DNA from: Lachnospiraceae bacterium
GTDB taxonomy: Bacteria > Bacillota > Clostridia > Lachnospirales > Lachnospiraceae
Length of the DNA: 64,000 nt
Reading direction: 5' to 3'
Assembly (NCBI GenBank): GCA_017461725.1
Contig: JAFTXG010000021.1
Coordinates: forward strand, 1 to 64,000
Part shown: one piece after another, positions 1 to 8,391 of the stretch
Layout: each line of letters starts with the position of its first letter
Numbering within the stretch: position 1 is the first letter of the stretch
Notes under the pieces: model-generated
What the model saw: only the letters and a program-made list of their open reading frames with translations
Told to the model about the DNA's origin: nothing
Database searches by the model: none
Program-made: the position numbers and the translations under genes

Positions 1-228
1 AAATCCAGTAGCATGACCCGTGTGCTACAGCATTTTCACAGCAACGCAGCCAGAGCGTATAACACACTAGACTTTGCAAGCAAAATCGTGTGCCAACAGG
101 GATGCTTCTCGCCCCTATTGGAAACCCAGAGCCAAGGGATTTCACCCCTCTGGACACCCCATATATTTTCCTCGAAAATGGTACCCAAACTGTAAAAATG
201 CAGTTTGACACCTTTCCTCAGAAAATAC

Positions 229-278
229 AAAACCGCTGTACTCTCCATCCTTGCGAGGATGAAAAATACAGCGGTTTT
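229..278 (-). terminator. Stem-loop terminator after the ABC exporter
   Basis: Two 12-base arms (229-240 and 267-278, AAAACCGCTGTA and its complement) enclose a smaller hairpin at 246-261. Read on the minus strand, the structure ends in TTTT and a T-rich stretch about 50 bases past the stop codon of the exporter gene. The rest of 1-325 shows no convincing gene; a short GTAGCA/TGCTAC inverted repeat lies near 9-29. Confidence 0.7.
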
Positions 279-325
279 CATTTTGCCGCACCTATTTTAG
301 TCTTGCATTTGTGCGGCTTTAGAGA

Positions 326-1930
326 TTACGCCAACGAGTATACAGCAGTCAGCTTCTCACGGATGCAATCCCTCAGATTGTGCGTAATGATAATAACGCC
401 CATGTCCTGCGTAGACAGCAAATTGTTTTCAATGTCAACTGCGTTTGTTTCATCCAATGCGGAAGTGCCCTCGTCAAGAATAATGTACTGTACTTTCCGA
501 ATCAAAGCACGAGCCAAAGCAATGCGCTGACGCTGACCACCGGAAAGGTTTTTGCCGTTTTCCATAATGACGGTATCCAATCCTTCCGGCAAGGAACGCA
601 CATAATCTTCCAAACAGCATTTGCAAATAACCGCCATTACTTCCTCGTCTGTGTAAGGCATACCCAGCGTGATGTTAAAGCGGAGGGTATCCTGGAACAG
701 ATAAACTTGCTGATCTACATAAGCAACATGATTATACAAATCTTCTGTATTGATGTCCTTTTGCTCTTGCTCACCATACCACACATTTCCTGTATAGCCG
801 GGAAGCAATCCCAAAATAATTTTAGTCAGCGTAGTTTTACCGCTGCCGCTTTCTCCCATAATGGCATATTTGCCACCAGCGCAGAAAGTGTAATTCTTGT
901 TTTTGAGGACAGGACGATCATCATATTGGAACGAAATATTTTCAAGTTTGATTTCGGGAATGGCTGGAATTGTATCTTTACTTTCGGTGGTGTCCGCACC
1001 ATTATCATTGAACTTCTCCCACAGAGGCTTCGATGCCTTTACAGTCATAAAGCACTGCACCAAATCTCCTGCGCCATTGAAGAAACTTCCGGCAAGATTG
1101 CCAACCGACAGAGCTGCACCCGCAGGTGTAGCTCCGATCACAGCAGCCAGCAAAGTAACGAGAAGAAGAATGACCTGCCCGACCATACTAACTGTTGAAA
1201 TCAAAATCTGAACAGCAACATTGGTTTTATTAAAGCGGTAACACACCTTTTCCGCTTTTTCAGATGCTGCAACGATACGCTCGCAAATTCTGTTACGGAG
1301 ATTGGTCAAAAAGAAGATAGAACCACCCATGACCACATCCTTGTAGCTTTCGGTGCTGACCTCCAATGCTTCAGATCTCTCAGCATTTACTTTTTGGAGT
1401 CGCTTATTGGTTAACTGCGGAAGAACCGAAATAATGACCAACAGAACGATTGCAGCAAGACCGATGTAGGGACTGAGCAAACACAACGCACCCAGCGAGA
1501 ATATCGCCGTTGCCAAATTCTCAATTCCAGAGAATAGAGAAGCAAAGGACTGGCTGTAAATTTCGTTCACATCGTTTGTCAGCCACGAAACATAGTGTCC
1601 ACTGTCTTTATCCACGAAATCGGAATAAGATAATGAGCCGATTTTATGCCCAACCATACAACGCAGTTCATTCTTGAGCTTTTGCTGAATTTTCGATTTT
1701 GCAACCAGAGAAATGTAGTACATGAACATTGCTAACAGCCAGATGAGTAAAACGATTGCGAAGGTATAAAGCAGAGCCTTTACTTTATCACCTTTGTACT
1801 CATAAGCGGTGTATAGGAAAGAAAGCGAGTAGCCTGCAAATACCATTGCAAAAGACATAAGAATGTTGAGCAATGCAACCCCGACTATGCTCCCCAAATT
1901 CTTCTTGATAAGCGTTTTATACTGTTTCAT
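326..1930 (-). CDS. ABC exporter, fused permease and ATPase
   Basis: This 534-residue protein has the one-piece layout of type IV (MsbA/LmrA-like) half-exporters: about 300 hydrophobic residues with several membrane segments, then a nucleotide-binding domain. The domain has Walker A GESGSGKTT near residue 360, signature LSGGQRQR near 463 and Walker B ILDEGTSALD near 485. It should work as a dimer in the membrane; the substrate is unknown. The ATG sits 9 bases after an AGGAGG that lies inside the end of the upstream regulator gene, and the two genes overlap by 14 bases, so they are translated together. Drug, peptide or lipid export are all possible, with control by the neighbouring HTH protein inferred. 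Confidence 0.88.
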   Translation of the reverse strand: MKQYKTLIKKNLGSIVGVALLNILMSFAMVFAGYSLSFLYTAYEYKGDKVKALLYTFAIVLLIWLLAMFMYYISLVAKSKIQQKLKNELRCMVGHKIGSLSYSDFVDKDSGHYVSWLTNDVNEIYSQSFASLFSGIENLATAIFSLGALCLLSPYIGLAAIVLLVIISVLPQLTNKRLQKVNAERSEALEVSTESYKDVVMGGSIFFLTNLRNRICERIVAASEKAEKVCYRFNKTNVAVQILISTVSMVGQVILLLVTLLAAVIGATPAGAALSVGNLAGSFFNGAGDLVQCFMTVKASKPLWEKFNDNGADTTESKDTIPAIPEIKLENISFQYDDRPVLKNKNYTFCAGGKYAIMGESGSGKTTLTKIILGLLPGYTGNVWYGEQEQKDINTEDLYNHVAYVDQQVYLFQDTLRFNITLGMPYTDEEVMAVICKCCLEDYVRSLPEGLDTVIMENGKNLSGGQRQRIALARALIRKVQYIILDEGTSALDETNAVDIENNLLSTQDMGVIIITHNLRDCIREKLTAVYSLA

Positions 1931-3023
1931 TTGCTAATACCTCCTGTTTCACTTCGAGCCACAGTTTCCAAAGCTGGGGGATACCCTCATCTTCCGGCTG
2001 CATCCTGCGTGTCAGACAGTCCATTGCTGTTTTACCATACAAGTCATAGTTGGGCTGTTTCTCTATGTTTAACGTGGTAAAGAACTTCATATCGCAGACT
2101 TCGCCCGGTGCGGCAAGATCATATCGCACAGCCTTGGTTACTGCCTCTTTGAGATAGGTTCGAGCCTTCTCAAATTCTCCTTTGAAACAATAGCACTCCG
2201 AAATCGTTTCAAGAATGACACAATCGTACTTGTCAAACCATGTCAATTCCGATTGCGGCTGAGTGCCCCTAAGAACCGTCCGCAGCCACCGGAAACATTC
2301 GATAACCGCATCGTAATTTTTGCGCTGGAAAAACACATTGGCATAACCAACCATGATGGAATTGATGTCATCGGCAAACGCTGCAAATGCCTTGCCCAAG
2401 TATTTCTCTGCTTCGTCTGCATCATGCAAATAATCGCCAAGCACCATTCCGATCATTGCGTTATTCACGCCGCAGACATTGTATTTTTTCAAAATTCGCA
2501 ATGCTGATTCCGTATTGTGTAACAGCAAATGAGCCTTTGCCATTTGTGTTCTAATAGAAACCTCGCTAACAGTATTATCTTGATTTTGAGCAATAAGCTC
2601 GCACGCATGATTCAGCAATTCGATTGCTCTGTTATTCAATTCCCGATGTTCAGCATCCTCGCCTAATTCCAAATAAAGCAATGCACACTGATACACGATG
2701 TCAAAATTGTTCGGGTAGCTTTTTAATGCCTTTTCCGCTTCCGTAGTCGCTTCTTCATATTCTTTTTCCCTCGTCAATGTTACGATCCTGTCAAGGGCAG
2801 ATGCTGCATTGTTATTTCGCCACTCATATCCGAGAAGAACATCCGTAGAGGTGTTAAACAAGTCTGCCATTTCAAGAATCAGATTGATCTCGGGTGTAGA
2901 CTGATTTGACTCCCATTTATAGACGGCACTAACACTAACACCCATTGCTTCCGCAAGCTGCTCCTGTGTCATCTTTCTTTCCTTGCGGAATTTTTTGATA
3001 TTTTCAGAAAGTTTTACTCTCAT
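1917..3023 (-). CDS. HTH (XRE) regulator with TPR-like C-terminal half
   Basis: The 368-residue protein starts with a Cro/CI-type helix-turn-helix (residues about 5-60, with the motif TQEQLAEAMGVS then YKWES). It continues as a long helical region with repeated Tyr/Leu/Ala patterns typical of tetratricopeptide repeats. Proteins of this architecture often sense a peptide or protein through the TPR part, but no signal peptide gene is visible here. The ATG is 7 bases after GGAGGG. It overlaps the ABC exporter gene, so it probably regulates that transporter and itself; a candidate operator lies over its own promoter. Confidence 0.85.
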   Translation of the reverse strand: MRVKLSENIKKFRKERKMTQEQLAEAMGVSVSAVYKWESNQSTPEINLILEMADLFNTSTDVLLGYEWRNNNAASALDRIVTLTREKEYEEATTEAEKALKSYPNNFDIVYQCALLYLELGEDAEHRELNNRAIELLNHACELIAQNQDNTVSEVSIRTQMAKAHLLLHNTESALRILKKYNVCGVNNAMIGMVLGDYLHDADEAEKYLGKAFAAFADDINSIMVGYANVFFQRKNYDAVIECFRWLRTVLRGTQPQSELTWFDKYDCVILETISECYCFKGEFEKARTYLKEAVTKAVRYDLAAPGEVCDMKFFTTLNIEKQPNYDLYGKTAMDCLTRRMQPEDEGIPQLWKLWLEVKQEVLANETV

Positions 3024-3052
3024 AATTTGCCCTCCTTGCCTTTGATGGCTAT

Positions 3053-3086
3053 ATTATACCATGAAAGTATGTCTAAATGAACATAC
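3053..3086 (-). promoter_or_regulatory. Promoter and inverted-repeat operator of the HTH-TPR gene
   Basis: On the minus strand a TATAAT -10 box (3058-3053) lies about 30 bases before the start codon. GTATGT (3067-3072) and ACATAC (3081-3086) form an inverted repeat with an 8-base spacer, which falls where the -35 region should be. No good -35 hexamer is seen. The placement fits autorepression by the encoded HTH protein, which is an inference. Confidence 0.5.
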
Positions 3087-3134
3087 CAGCAGTAAATTTA
3101 GTTGAAATTTTTTTTTACTAATGGTGCGGATTTC

Positions 3135-3171
3135 AAAAAACGCCTGTGCTGCAAGATGCACAGCACAGGCG
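3135..3171 (-). terminator. Intrinsic terminator of the DUF6061-like gene
   Basis: An 11-base-pair stem (3141-3151 with 3161-3171, CGCCTGTGCTG and its complement) is followed on the minus strand by six T. It starts 6 bases after the stop codon of the small gene at 3177. Strong GC stem plus T-run is the classic rho-independent form. Confidence 0.85.
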
Positions 3172-3176
3172 AAATG

Positions 3177-3422
3177 TTAATCAAGCGGTTTGTATTCAGT
3201 TACGGTTTTCAAATATGTTTCGGGATCGCCGTTCAAGATAAGGTCTGCATATTCCAAAGGTGCATTGTAAATCAGATAGTCAAGCTCTGACCGTTCATAC
3301 ATATTTCGGGCAACCTCGTTCTCAACGGCAATCGTATCAATCGCTATCATGCTGCCATCGGTGAATTTCAGTTCTACACAGCAGTTATCGAAGTTGTATT
3401 CGCAAGATATAAGGCGTTTCAT
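3177..3422 (-). CDS. Small DUF6061-like protein
   Basis: An 81-residue acidic protein without signal peptide or membrane segment. The N-terminus reads as alternating beta strands (CVELKFTDGSMIAID). The pattern resembles the DUF6061 family of small Clostridia proteins that often travel with integrative elements; function unknown. The start chosen is the ATG at 3422, 8 bases after GGAGG; an in-frame TTG five codons upstream overlaps that ribosome binding site and is less likely. The family assignment is from memory of the sequence pattern and is moderate. Confidence 0.6.
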   Translation of the reverse strand: MKRLISCEYNFDNCCVELKFTDGSMIAIDTIAVENEVARNMYERSELDYLIYNAPLEYADLILNGDPETYLKTVTEYKPLD

Positions 3423-3487
3423 AGATTTTACCTCCAAAATTTGATGTTATGGAAGTAATGTAAGCGTGGGTTTTTAGTATGGTATCT

Positions 3488-3622
3488 TTAAGTTTTGGAA
3501 ACCCCTTTTTCCCATTTTGACACCGCCTGACTGGACACACCGAGCAAAGTTCCAAGCTTTTCCTGAGTCAACGCGCGGTTCTTTCGCAGTTCGTAGATTT
3601 TCTCTCCTATCGATTTATTCAT
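3488..3622 (-). pseudogene. Truncated XRE-family HTH protein, 44 codons
   Basis: The frame reads [20 protein letters not shown], then [20 protein letters not shown], then VSKT and a stop. This is a complete helix-turn-helix including the recognition helix and the conserved SKWE, but it ends where the conserved P(D/E)I and final helices of the fold should follow. An AAAGGA ribosome binding site precedes the ATG. It is most simply a regulator gene cut short by a stop, possibly still making a DNA-binding fragment. The 280 bases to its right, up to 3900, hold no recognisable gene. Confidence 0.6.
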
Positions 3623-3900
3623 CGTGACATATCCTTTCTAATCTCAAATATTATCCGTACACTCATCCCCCTCTTTACCCTTTTCCGGTCCGGGGACTTG
3701 TGCTGCAAACGATGAAAGCTTCCATGCTCACATTGTAGCACAGAAGCTCCATATACTCAACGAACCATTCATTGACCGTTGTACAACTGTTGGTTGTATT
3801 GATCGCTATTCACTGCAGTTGTGTCATGCATTCCAGGAACATTCCAAATCCATTCCTGAATCTATCTGAATCCATTTTTTATCCATCTGAAATGATAGAA

Positions 3901-4620
3901 CTATCTCAAGATCAGATTTTCAATCCTCCTAAAATCACCGTCCATCACCAGATAATCCGCATCCACCGGCCCGGTCACTTCCGGCGAGATGGCCGTGTGA
4001 ATATAAAGACAGTCCATCCCAACCGCTCTGGCTCCGGCAATATCCGAATGCTCATCATTTCCGATCATGACGCAGGAGGCTGGATCCAACTCATATCTCT
4101 CCAACAATCGCTGAAAAAACAACGGTGACGGTTTTTTCACGCCCTCCTCGGAGGAGATCAATATCCCATCGAAATACGGCACCAGCCCCAGCTTATCCAA
4201 TTCGGGCCGCGTAAAATCCTCCTGCGCATTGGAAAGAAGATAGATTCCCTTTCCTGCCAACCTCAGGTGCTCGAGGAAATCGATGACACCATCATAAAGC
4301 CCCAGCTTCGTTCTGGACAGTGTGCGGAATGTCACAGCCACAAAGCGGGCCTGCTCTCTATCGCAGGACACGCCCTTATCCCGAAACAGCCCGGCAAACA
4401 CTTCTGTCAGATCCGGTTCAGCGTGCTGCAAATGTTCCGCTGCTTCTGACAACTTCACTTTCACCAATTTCTGATAGGCCAACTTCAGCTCCCGGGCCGT
4501 ATAAACGGCACCGAGAGCTGAGTATATATCGCTCATTTTTCTCCACAGATAGGGAGAATTTTCGTTGGTACAGATATCCACAAGAGTTCCGTACAAGTCA
4601 AAAATATAATTTTGATACAT
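3901..4620 (-). CDS. HAD-superfamily hydrolase (phosphatase-like)
   Basis: A 239-residue haloacid dehalogenase-like enzyme. Motif I is FDLYGTLVD near residue 10 (nucleophile and acid Asp), motif II is LLSN, motif III is the Lys of KKPSP, and motif IV is IGNDEHSD. A helical cap lies between motifs I and II, as in subfamily IA. Such enzymes hydrolyse small phosphorylated metabolites; the substrate cannot be read from sequence. The ATG at 4620 follows GAGGA by 9 bases and starts 12 bases after the debranching enzyme stop, so it is likely the last gene of the pullulanase-glucanotransferase-debranching operon. A role with sugar phosphates is inferred from that context only. Confidence 0.82.
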   Translation of the reverse strand: MYQNYIFDLYGTLVDICTNENSPYLWRKMSDIYSALGAVYTARELKLAYQKLVKVKLSEAAEHLQHAEPDLTEVFAGLFRDKGVSCDREQARFVAVTFRTLSRTKLGLYDGVIDFLEHLRLAGKGIYLLSNAQEDFTRPELDKLGLVPYFDGILISSEEGVKKPSPLFFQRLLERYELDPASCVMIGNDEHSDIAGARAVGMDCLYIHTAISPEVTGPVDADYLVMDGDFRRIENLILR

Positions 4621-4632
4621 CAATTTATCCTC

Positions 4633-6600
4633 TTAAGGTCGATCCTTCTCCAGTGCATCGTACACCCTCAGAATCTCACCCACGCTCCATGCCTGCGCAA
4701 AACAGCCCTTGGAATCCACCGGATTCTCTCCGGAATAGATCTCCGGAAGCTGTCCGATACATCCCTCGCAGAGAGCCGCATCGATATCCTCCAGCTGGCT
4801 CCATACCATAGCCTTCGCCTCGTCGGAATAACCGTTTACCTTGAGATATGCCAGATAGTAGGCTCCCATGGGGAATACCCACACAGTTCCCTGATGGTAT
4901 GCCAGATCACGCTCCAGCTGTGGTCCGCCGTAGCCCGGGTGGAACTCTGCGTCCATGGGATCCAGTGTTCTCAGACCGTAAGGCGTGTGAAGCTTTGCGT
5001 AAACCGTCTCCACCACCTGCTTCTCCTGCTCAGGAGAGAGAATGGAGAAGGGCTGAGCCACCGCCCAGATCTGATTACAGCGGATCTGATCGTCCGCCTT
5101 GGTGCCGGAAACTACATCGCGAAGACAGCCTGTTTTCTCATTCCAGAACTTTTCACCGAAGCTCTTTCTGGTCTTCTTTGCCATCGCAGTATAATCCTTC
5201 GCCTGTGCGACACCCAGGATCTCGCTGAACTCGCTCATCATACACAGCGCATTGTACCAGTAAGCATTGATCTCCACCGGCTTGCCATGTCTGGGAGTCG
5301 GAAGAATATCGCCCACGCGCACATCCATCCAGGTCACCTGATCATAACCGCCTCCGGCCATGATCAGTCCGTCATCATCCATCTTTATGGAGAAATCCGT
5401 ACCCTTTGCGTACCAGTGAACAATCTGCTCCATCACCGGATACGCCTCTCTCAGAAACTCCACGTCCCGCGTGCGATGATAGTAATCATATACAGAAAGC
5501 ACGAACAGCAACGCCGCATCAACGGTATTGTACAGGGGTGCGTTCTTTCCCTCAGGGAACAGGTTGGGCATCAGGCCCTTATCACAGTAGGCCATGAAGG
5601 TTCGGAGAATACTCTTGGCCTCCTCATAGCGGCGCACCGCCAGACAACAGCCGCCCAGAGCGATCATGGTGTCCCTGCCCCAGTCCTCAAAGAAGGGGAA
5701 TCCGGCCAGAATAGTCTGCTTTCCGGTGGACTCACGGTGAGAAATAAACTGATCCGCCGCCAGGGCAAGGGTGGAAGCAGTCTCACTGGCGAAGCCTGCC
5801 TGTTCTTTCAATCGCTTTCTGTACACAGTCAGAGAATCAATCACCGCATCCACAGTATCCAGCGTCTCTTCCATGCCACAAACCAGATGAAGTGACTTCA
5901 CCTCACCTGCAGTAACCCTCATCTCTACGCAGTGGTTGGCGACAGCAACTCCGGTCTCCGGTCTGCCGTCCGCCTCGTCGTATGCGTAGTAAAGAGTCTT
6001 TCTGGTCTCGGGAAGTTCCTTCACTGTACCGCTAGTGTTAAAATACAGCGTCTGACCGTTTGAGGTCACGGCATAACGGCCATCGTTTTCCCCGCCCTCA
6101 AACGCAAATTTCTGATCCGCTTTGACCTTCGCAGTCTTGGGGACAAACTCCAACTGGGGAGTTACCTTAAGCTCAACCGTCTTCCCACTGCGGTTGGTCA
6201 CCTTGTAAAGGATCGCCACGGTATTTTTGCCGGGCATCATGGCGATGATTTTCTCCAGCTGAACGCCCTCCGCCTCATAAGTCCACACCGGATAATCTTC
6301 ATAGGTGAAGCGAGCCAGATATTTCTGCCCTTCCTCGCGCTCCTCGTGCTCTTCGTAGTCCTGACTGACCAGATCAAGCGTCACATCTCCCACAGTCAAA
6401 ACTTCATCCAGGCGATGGATCATATTCCATCGGTGATTCGGTGAATGTACACAGGCCATCAACACCGCGTGATCATTTCTGCTGCACGACCCCATAACGG
6501 TAAGGGAGGAAAACCCTCCCAGACCATTGGTCATCAGCCAGCAGTTTTCCTCCCCGCGCTCAAATGTCTTCCAGGCCTGTTTGCCATAGATATATTTCAT
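4633..6600 (-). CDS. Glycogen debranching enzyme (amylo-alpha-1,6-glucosidase type)
   Basis: A 655-residue cytosolic enzyme that fits the bacterial/archaeal GDE family (GH133-like). The N-terminal domain carries NCWLMTNGLGGFSS and the C-terminal (alpha/alpha)6 domain carries FEDWGRDTMIALGG and a GNAPLYNTVDAALLF-like active-site stretch (here KNAPLYNTVDAALLF). The family removes alpha-1,6-linked glucose branches from glycogen or limit dextrins. Length is normal for this class, and AAAAGGG precedes the ATG by 9 bases. It sits directly after malQ and pulA on the same strand, so the three enzymes together can dismantle branched alpha-glucans inside the cell. Confidence 0.9.
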   Translation of the reverse strand: MKYIYGKQAWKTFERGEENCWLMTNGLGGFSSLTVMGSCSRNDHAVLMACVHSPNHRWNMIHRLDEVLTVGDVTLDLVSQDYEEHEEREEGQKYLARFTYEDYPVWTYEAEGVQLEKIIAMMPGKNTVAILYKVTNRSGKTVELKVTPQLEFVPKTAKVKADQKFAFEGGENDGRYAVTSNGQTLYFNTSGTVKELPETRKTLYYAYDEADGRPETGVAVANHCVEMRVTAGEVKSLHLVCGMEETLDTVDAVIDSLTVYRKRLKEQAGFASETASTLALAADQFISHRESTGKQTILAGFPFFEDWGRDTMIALGGCCLAVRRYEEAKSILRTFMAYCDKGLMPNLFPEGKNAPLYNTVDAALLFVLSVYDYYHRTRDVEFLREAYPVMEQIVHWYAKGTDFSIKMDDDGLIMAGGGYDQVTWMDVRVGDILPTPRHGKPVEINAYWYNALCMMSEFSEILGVAQAKDYTAMAKKTRKSFGEKFWNEKTGCLRDVVSGTKADDQIRCNQIWAVAQPFSILSPEQEKQVVETVYAKLHTPYGLRTLDPMDAEFHPGYGGPQLERDLAYHQGTVWVFPMGAYYLAYLKVNGYSDEAKAMVWSQLEDIDAALCEGCIGQLPEIYSGENPVDSKGCFAQAWSVGEILRVYDALEKDRP

Positions 6601-6648
6601 TTTGAGTACCCTTTTCCATTTATTATCTTGCTTTTGATATTGCGGATA

Positions 6649-8388
6649 TTATTTTTCCGCTTTTTTTGCCTTCTTTCCGGCAGGTTTTGCCGCCTTCTCT
6701 ACTGGCTTGGCAGCCGTTTCGGTCACAGCCTTCTCCGCCACTGCATGCTCAGCTGCCTCTTTCACAGCCTTCTCTGCCGCTGCATGCTCAGCTGCCTCTT
6801 TCACAGCCTTCTCTGCCGCTGCCTTCTTGGCCGTCTCTTTCGCAGCCTTCTCCGCTGCCACCTTTGCAGCCATCGCCTCGTCCTCGCGCTTCTTCATGAT
6901 CTCAGAGAGACGCGCGCTGATCTTGGTCAGTGCGTAGATCTTTTTGATATCCTCCGCGTTCAGCATATCTGCAGTCATTCTCCAGGACCAATTTCCGCCC
7001 AGAGTGGAAGGATGATTGATGCGCGCCTCCGCATCCAACCCAAGGTAATCCTGAATCGGAATCACACAGAGATTAGCGCTGCTCATCATCGCCAGACGGA
7101 CGAAATCCCAGTACTTCTGATCGTCGGGCGTGGAGGCATTGTTCATGTACTCGGCAGCGAACGCCTTGCTCTCCTGGTCCAGGCCCTTGTACCACTGCAC
7201 CAGAGTTTCATTGTCATGGGTTCCGGTGTAAACAACCGCATTTCTGTCATAGCTGTGGGGCAGATAGTTGGTCTCCTCGCGGGGATCAAAGGCGAACTCG
7301 ATAACCTTCATGCCGGGATAACCGCTGTCTTTAAGCAGCTGAATAACGGTGTCAGTCATGAATCCAAGGTCCTCGGCAATAATATTCTGCTCGCCCAGTC
7401 TGGACTCGATCACCTTGAACAGCTCGATGCCAGGTCCCTTCTCCCAGTGACCGTTCATCGCAGTCTCATCACCGTAAGGAATACTGTAATACTCGTCAAA
7501 GCCGCGGAAGTGGTCGATACGAACCACATCGTACATCTTGAAGCAGTATGCCAGACGGCGGCACCACCAGTCATAACCGGTGCTTCTGTGGTAGTCCCAA
7601 CGGTACAGCGGATTTCCCCACAGCTGACCGGTAGCGGAGAATGCATCGGGAGGGCATCCTGCCACTGCCACTGGCTGATAATCGGAGTCGAACTGGAACA
7701 GCTCGGGGCTGGCCCATGCATCCGCGGAGTCAAATGCCACATAGATTGGAATATCGCCAATAATCTGGATACCGCGGTTGTTTGCATATTCCTTCAGACG
7801 CTGCCACTGTACAGAGAACTGATACTGAAGGTACTTATAAAACTCAATGTCAAAATAGCACTCTCTGCGATAGTAATCCATCGCAAAGCCCCAGCGCTTG
7901 CGGATATCCTCAGCCCACTTGATCCAGGACTGACCGTCAAAACGCTTTTTCACTGCCATGAACAGGGCATAGTCGTCAAGCCACCATGCATTTTTCCGGC
8001 AGAACTCATGAAATTCCGGCTTTCTGTAAATCTCGCTGCGCTCGTAAGCTTTTCTCAGCAGCGCAAAACGCTGTGCGTAAATCTTACCATAGTCAATCTG
8101 GGACGCATTGTCGCCGAAATCGCAGGCATCACACTCTGCCTTTGTCAGAACACCCTCACGGATCAATGCCTCCAGATCAATGAAATAGGGATTTCCCGCA
8201 AAGGAAGAGAAAGATTGGTAAGGCGAATCGCCGTAACTGGTGGGGGCCAGGGGAAGAATCTGCCAATAGCTCTGTCCTGCCTCAGCCAGCTTATCTACAA
8301 AATCATATGCTTCCTTGGAGAAGCAGCCAATACCGTATTTGGACGGAAGGCTGGTAATCGGGAGTAATACTCCAGCTGCTCTTTTCAT
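6649..8388 (-). CDS. malQ: 4-alpha-glucanotransferase with Ala/Lys/Glu-rich tail
   Basis: Residues 1 to about 495 are a standard GH77 amylomaltase: start with LLPITSLPSKYGIG, nucleophile Asp in RIDHFRGFDEYY, acid/base Glu in IIAEDLGF, and TGTHDNET near the end. It transfers glucan segments between maltodextrins and releases glucose. The usual length is about 500 residues; here about 82 extra residues follow, made almost only of Ala, Lys, Glu with some His, Thr, Val and Pro, in 13-residue repeats, ending in KKAKKAEK. The tail resembles histone H1-like or PAKKA-type tails. The real ATG is 8388, 3 bases after the pullulanase stop; a TTG just before it is in the same frame. Confidence 0.93.
   Translation of the reverse strand: MKRAAGVLLPITSLPSKYGIGCFSKEAYDFVDKLAEAGQSYWQILPLAPTSYGDSPYQSFSSFAGNPYFIDLEALIREGVLTKAECDACDFGDNASQIDYGKIYAQRFALLRKAYERSEIYRKPEFHEFCRKNAWWLDDYALFMAVKKRFDGQSWIKWAEDIRKRWGFAMDYYRRECYFDIEFYKYLQYQFSVQWQRLKEYANNRGIQIIGDIPIYVAFDSADAWASPELFQFDSDYQPVAVAGCPPDAFSATGQLWGNPLYRWDYHRSTGYDWWCRRLAYCFKMYDVVRIDHFRGFDEYYSIPYGDETAMNGHWEKGPGIELFKVIESRLGEQNIIAEDLGFMTDTVIQLLKDSGYPGMKVIEFAFDPREETNYLPHSYDRNAVVYTGTHDNETLVQWYKGLDQESKAFAAEYMNNASTPDDQKYWDFVRLAMMSSANLCVIPIQDYLGLDAEARINHPSTLGGNWSWRMTADMLNAEDIKKIYALTKISARLSEIMKKREDEAMAAKVAAEKAAKETAKKAAAEKAVKEAAEHAAAEKAVKEAAEHAVAEKAVTETAAKPVEKAAKPAGKKAKKAEK
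6740..6820 (-). repeat. Perfect 39-bp tandem duplication inside malQ tail
   Basis: The segments 6741-6779 and 6780-6818 are identical base for base, and flanking DNA carries diverged copies. Each unit encodes 13 residues (pattern AAEKAVKEAAEHA). Identity at synonymous positions means a recent duplication or ongoing homogenisation, so tail length is expected to vary between strains. Confidence 0.9.
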
Positions 8389-8391
8389 CAA

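Noticed and set aside
36-281. An open frame of about 81 codons on the minus strand at the left edge
   Set aside because: It overlaps the terminator of the exporter gene, has no ribosome binding site and no recognisable protein pattern.
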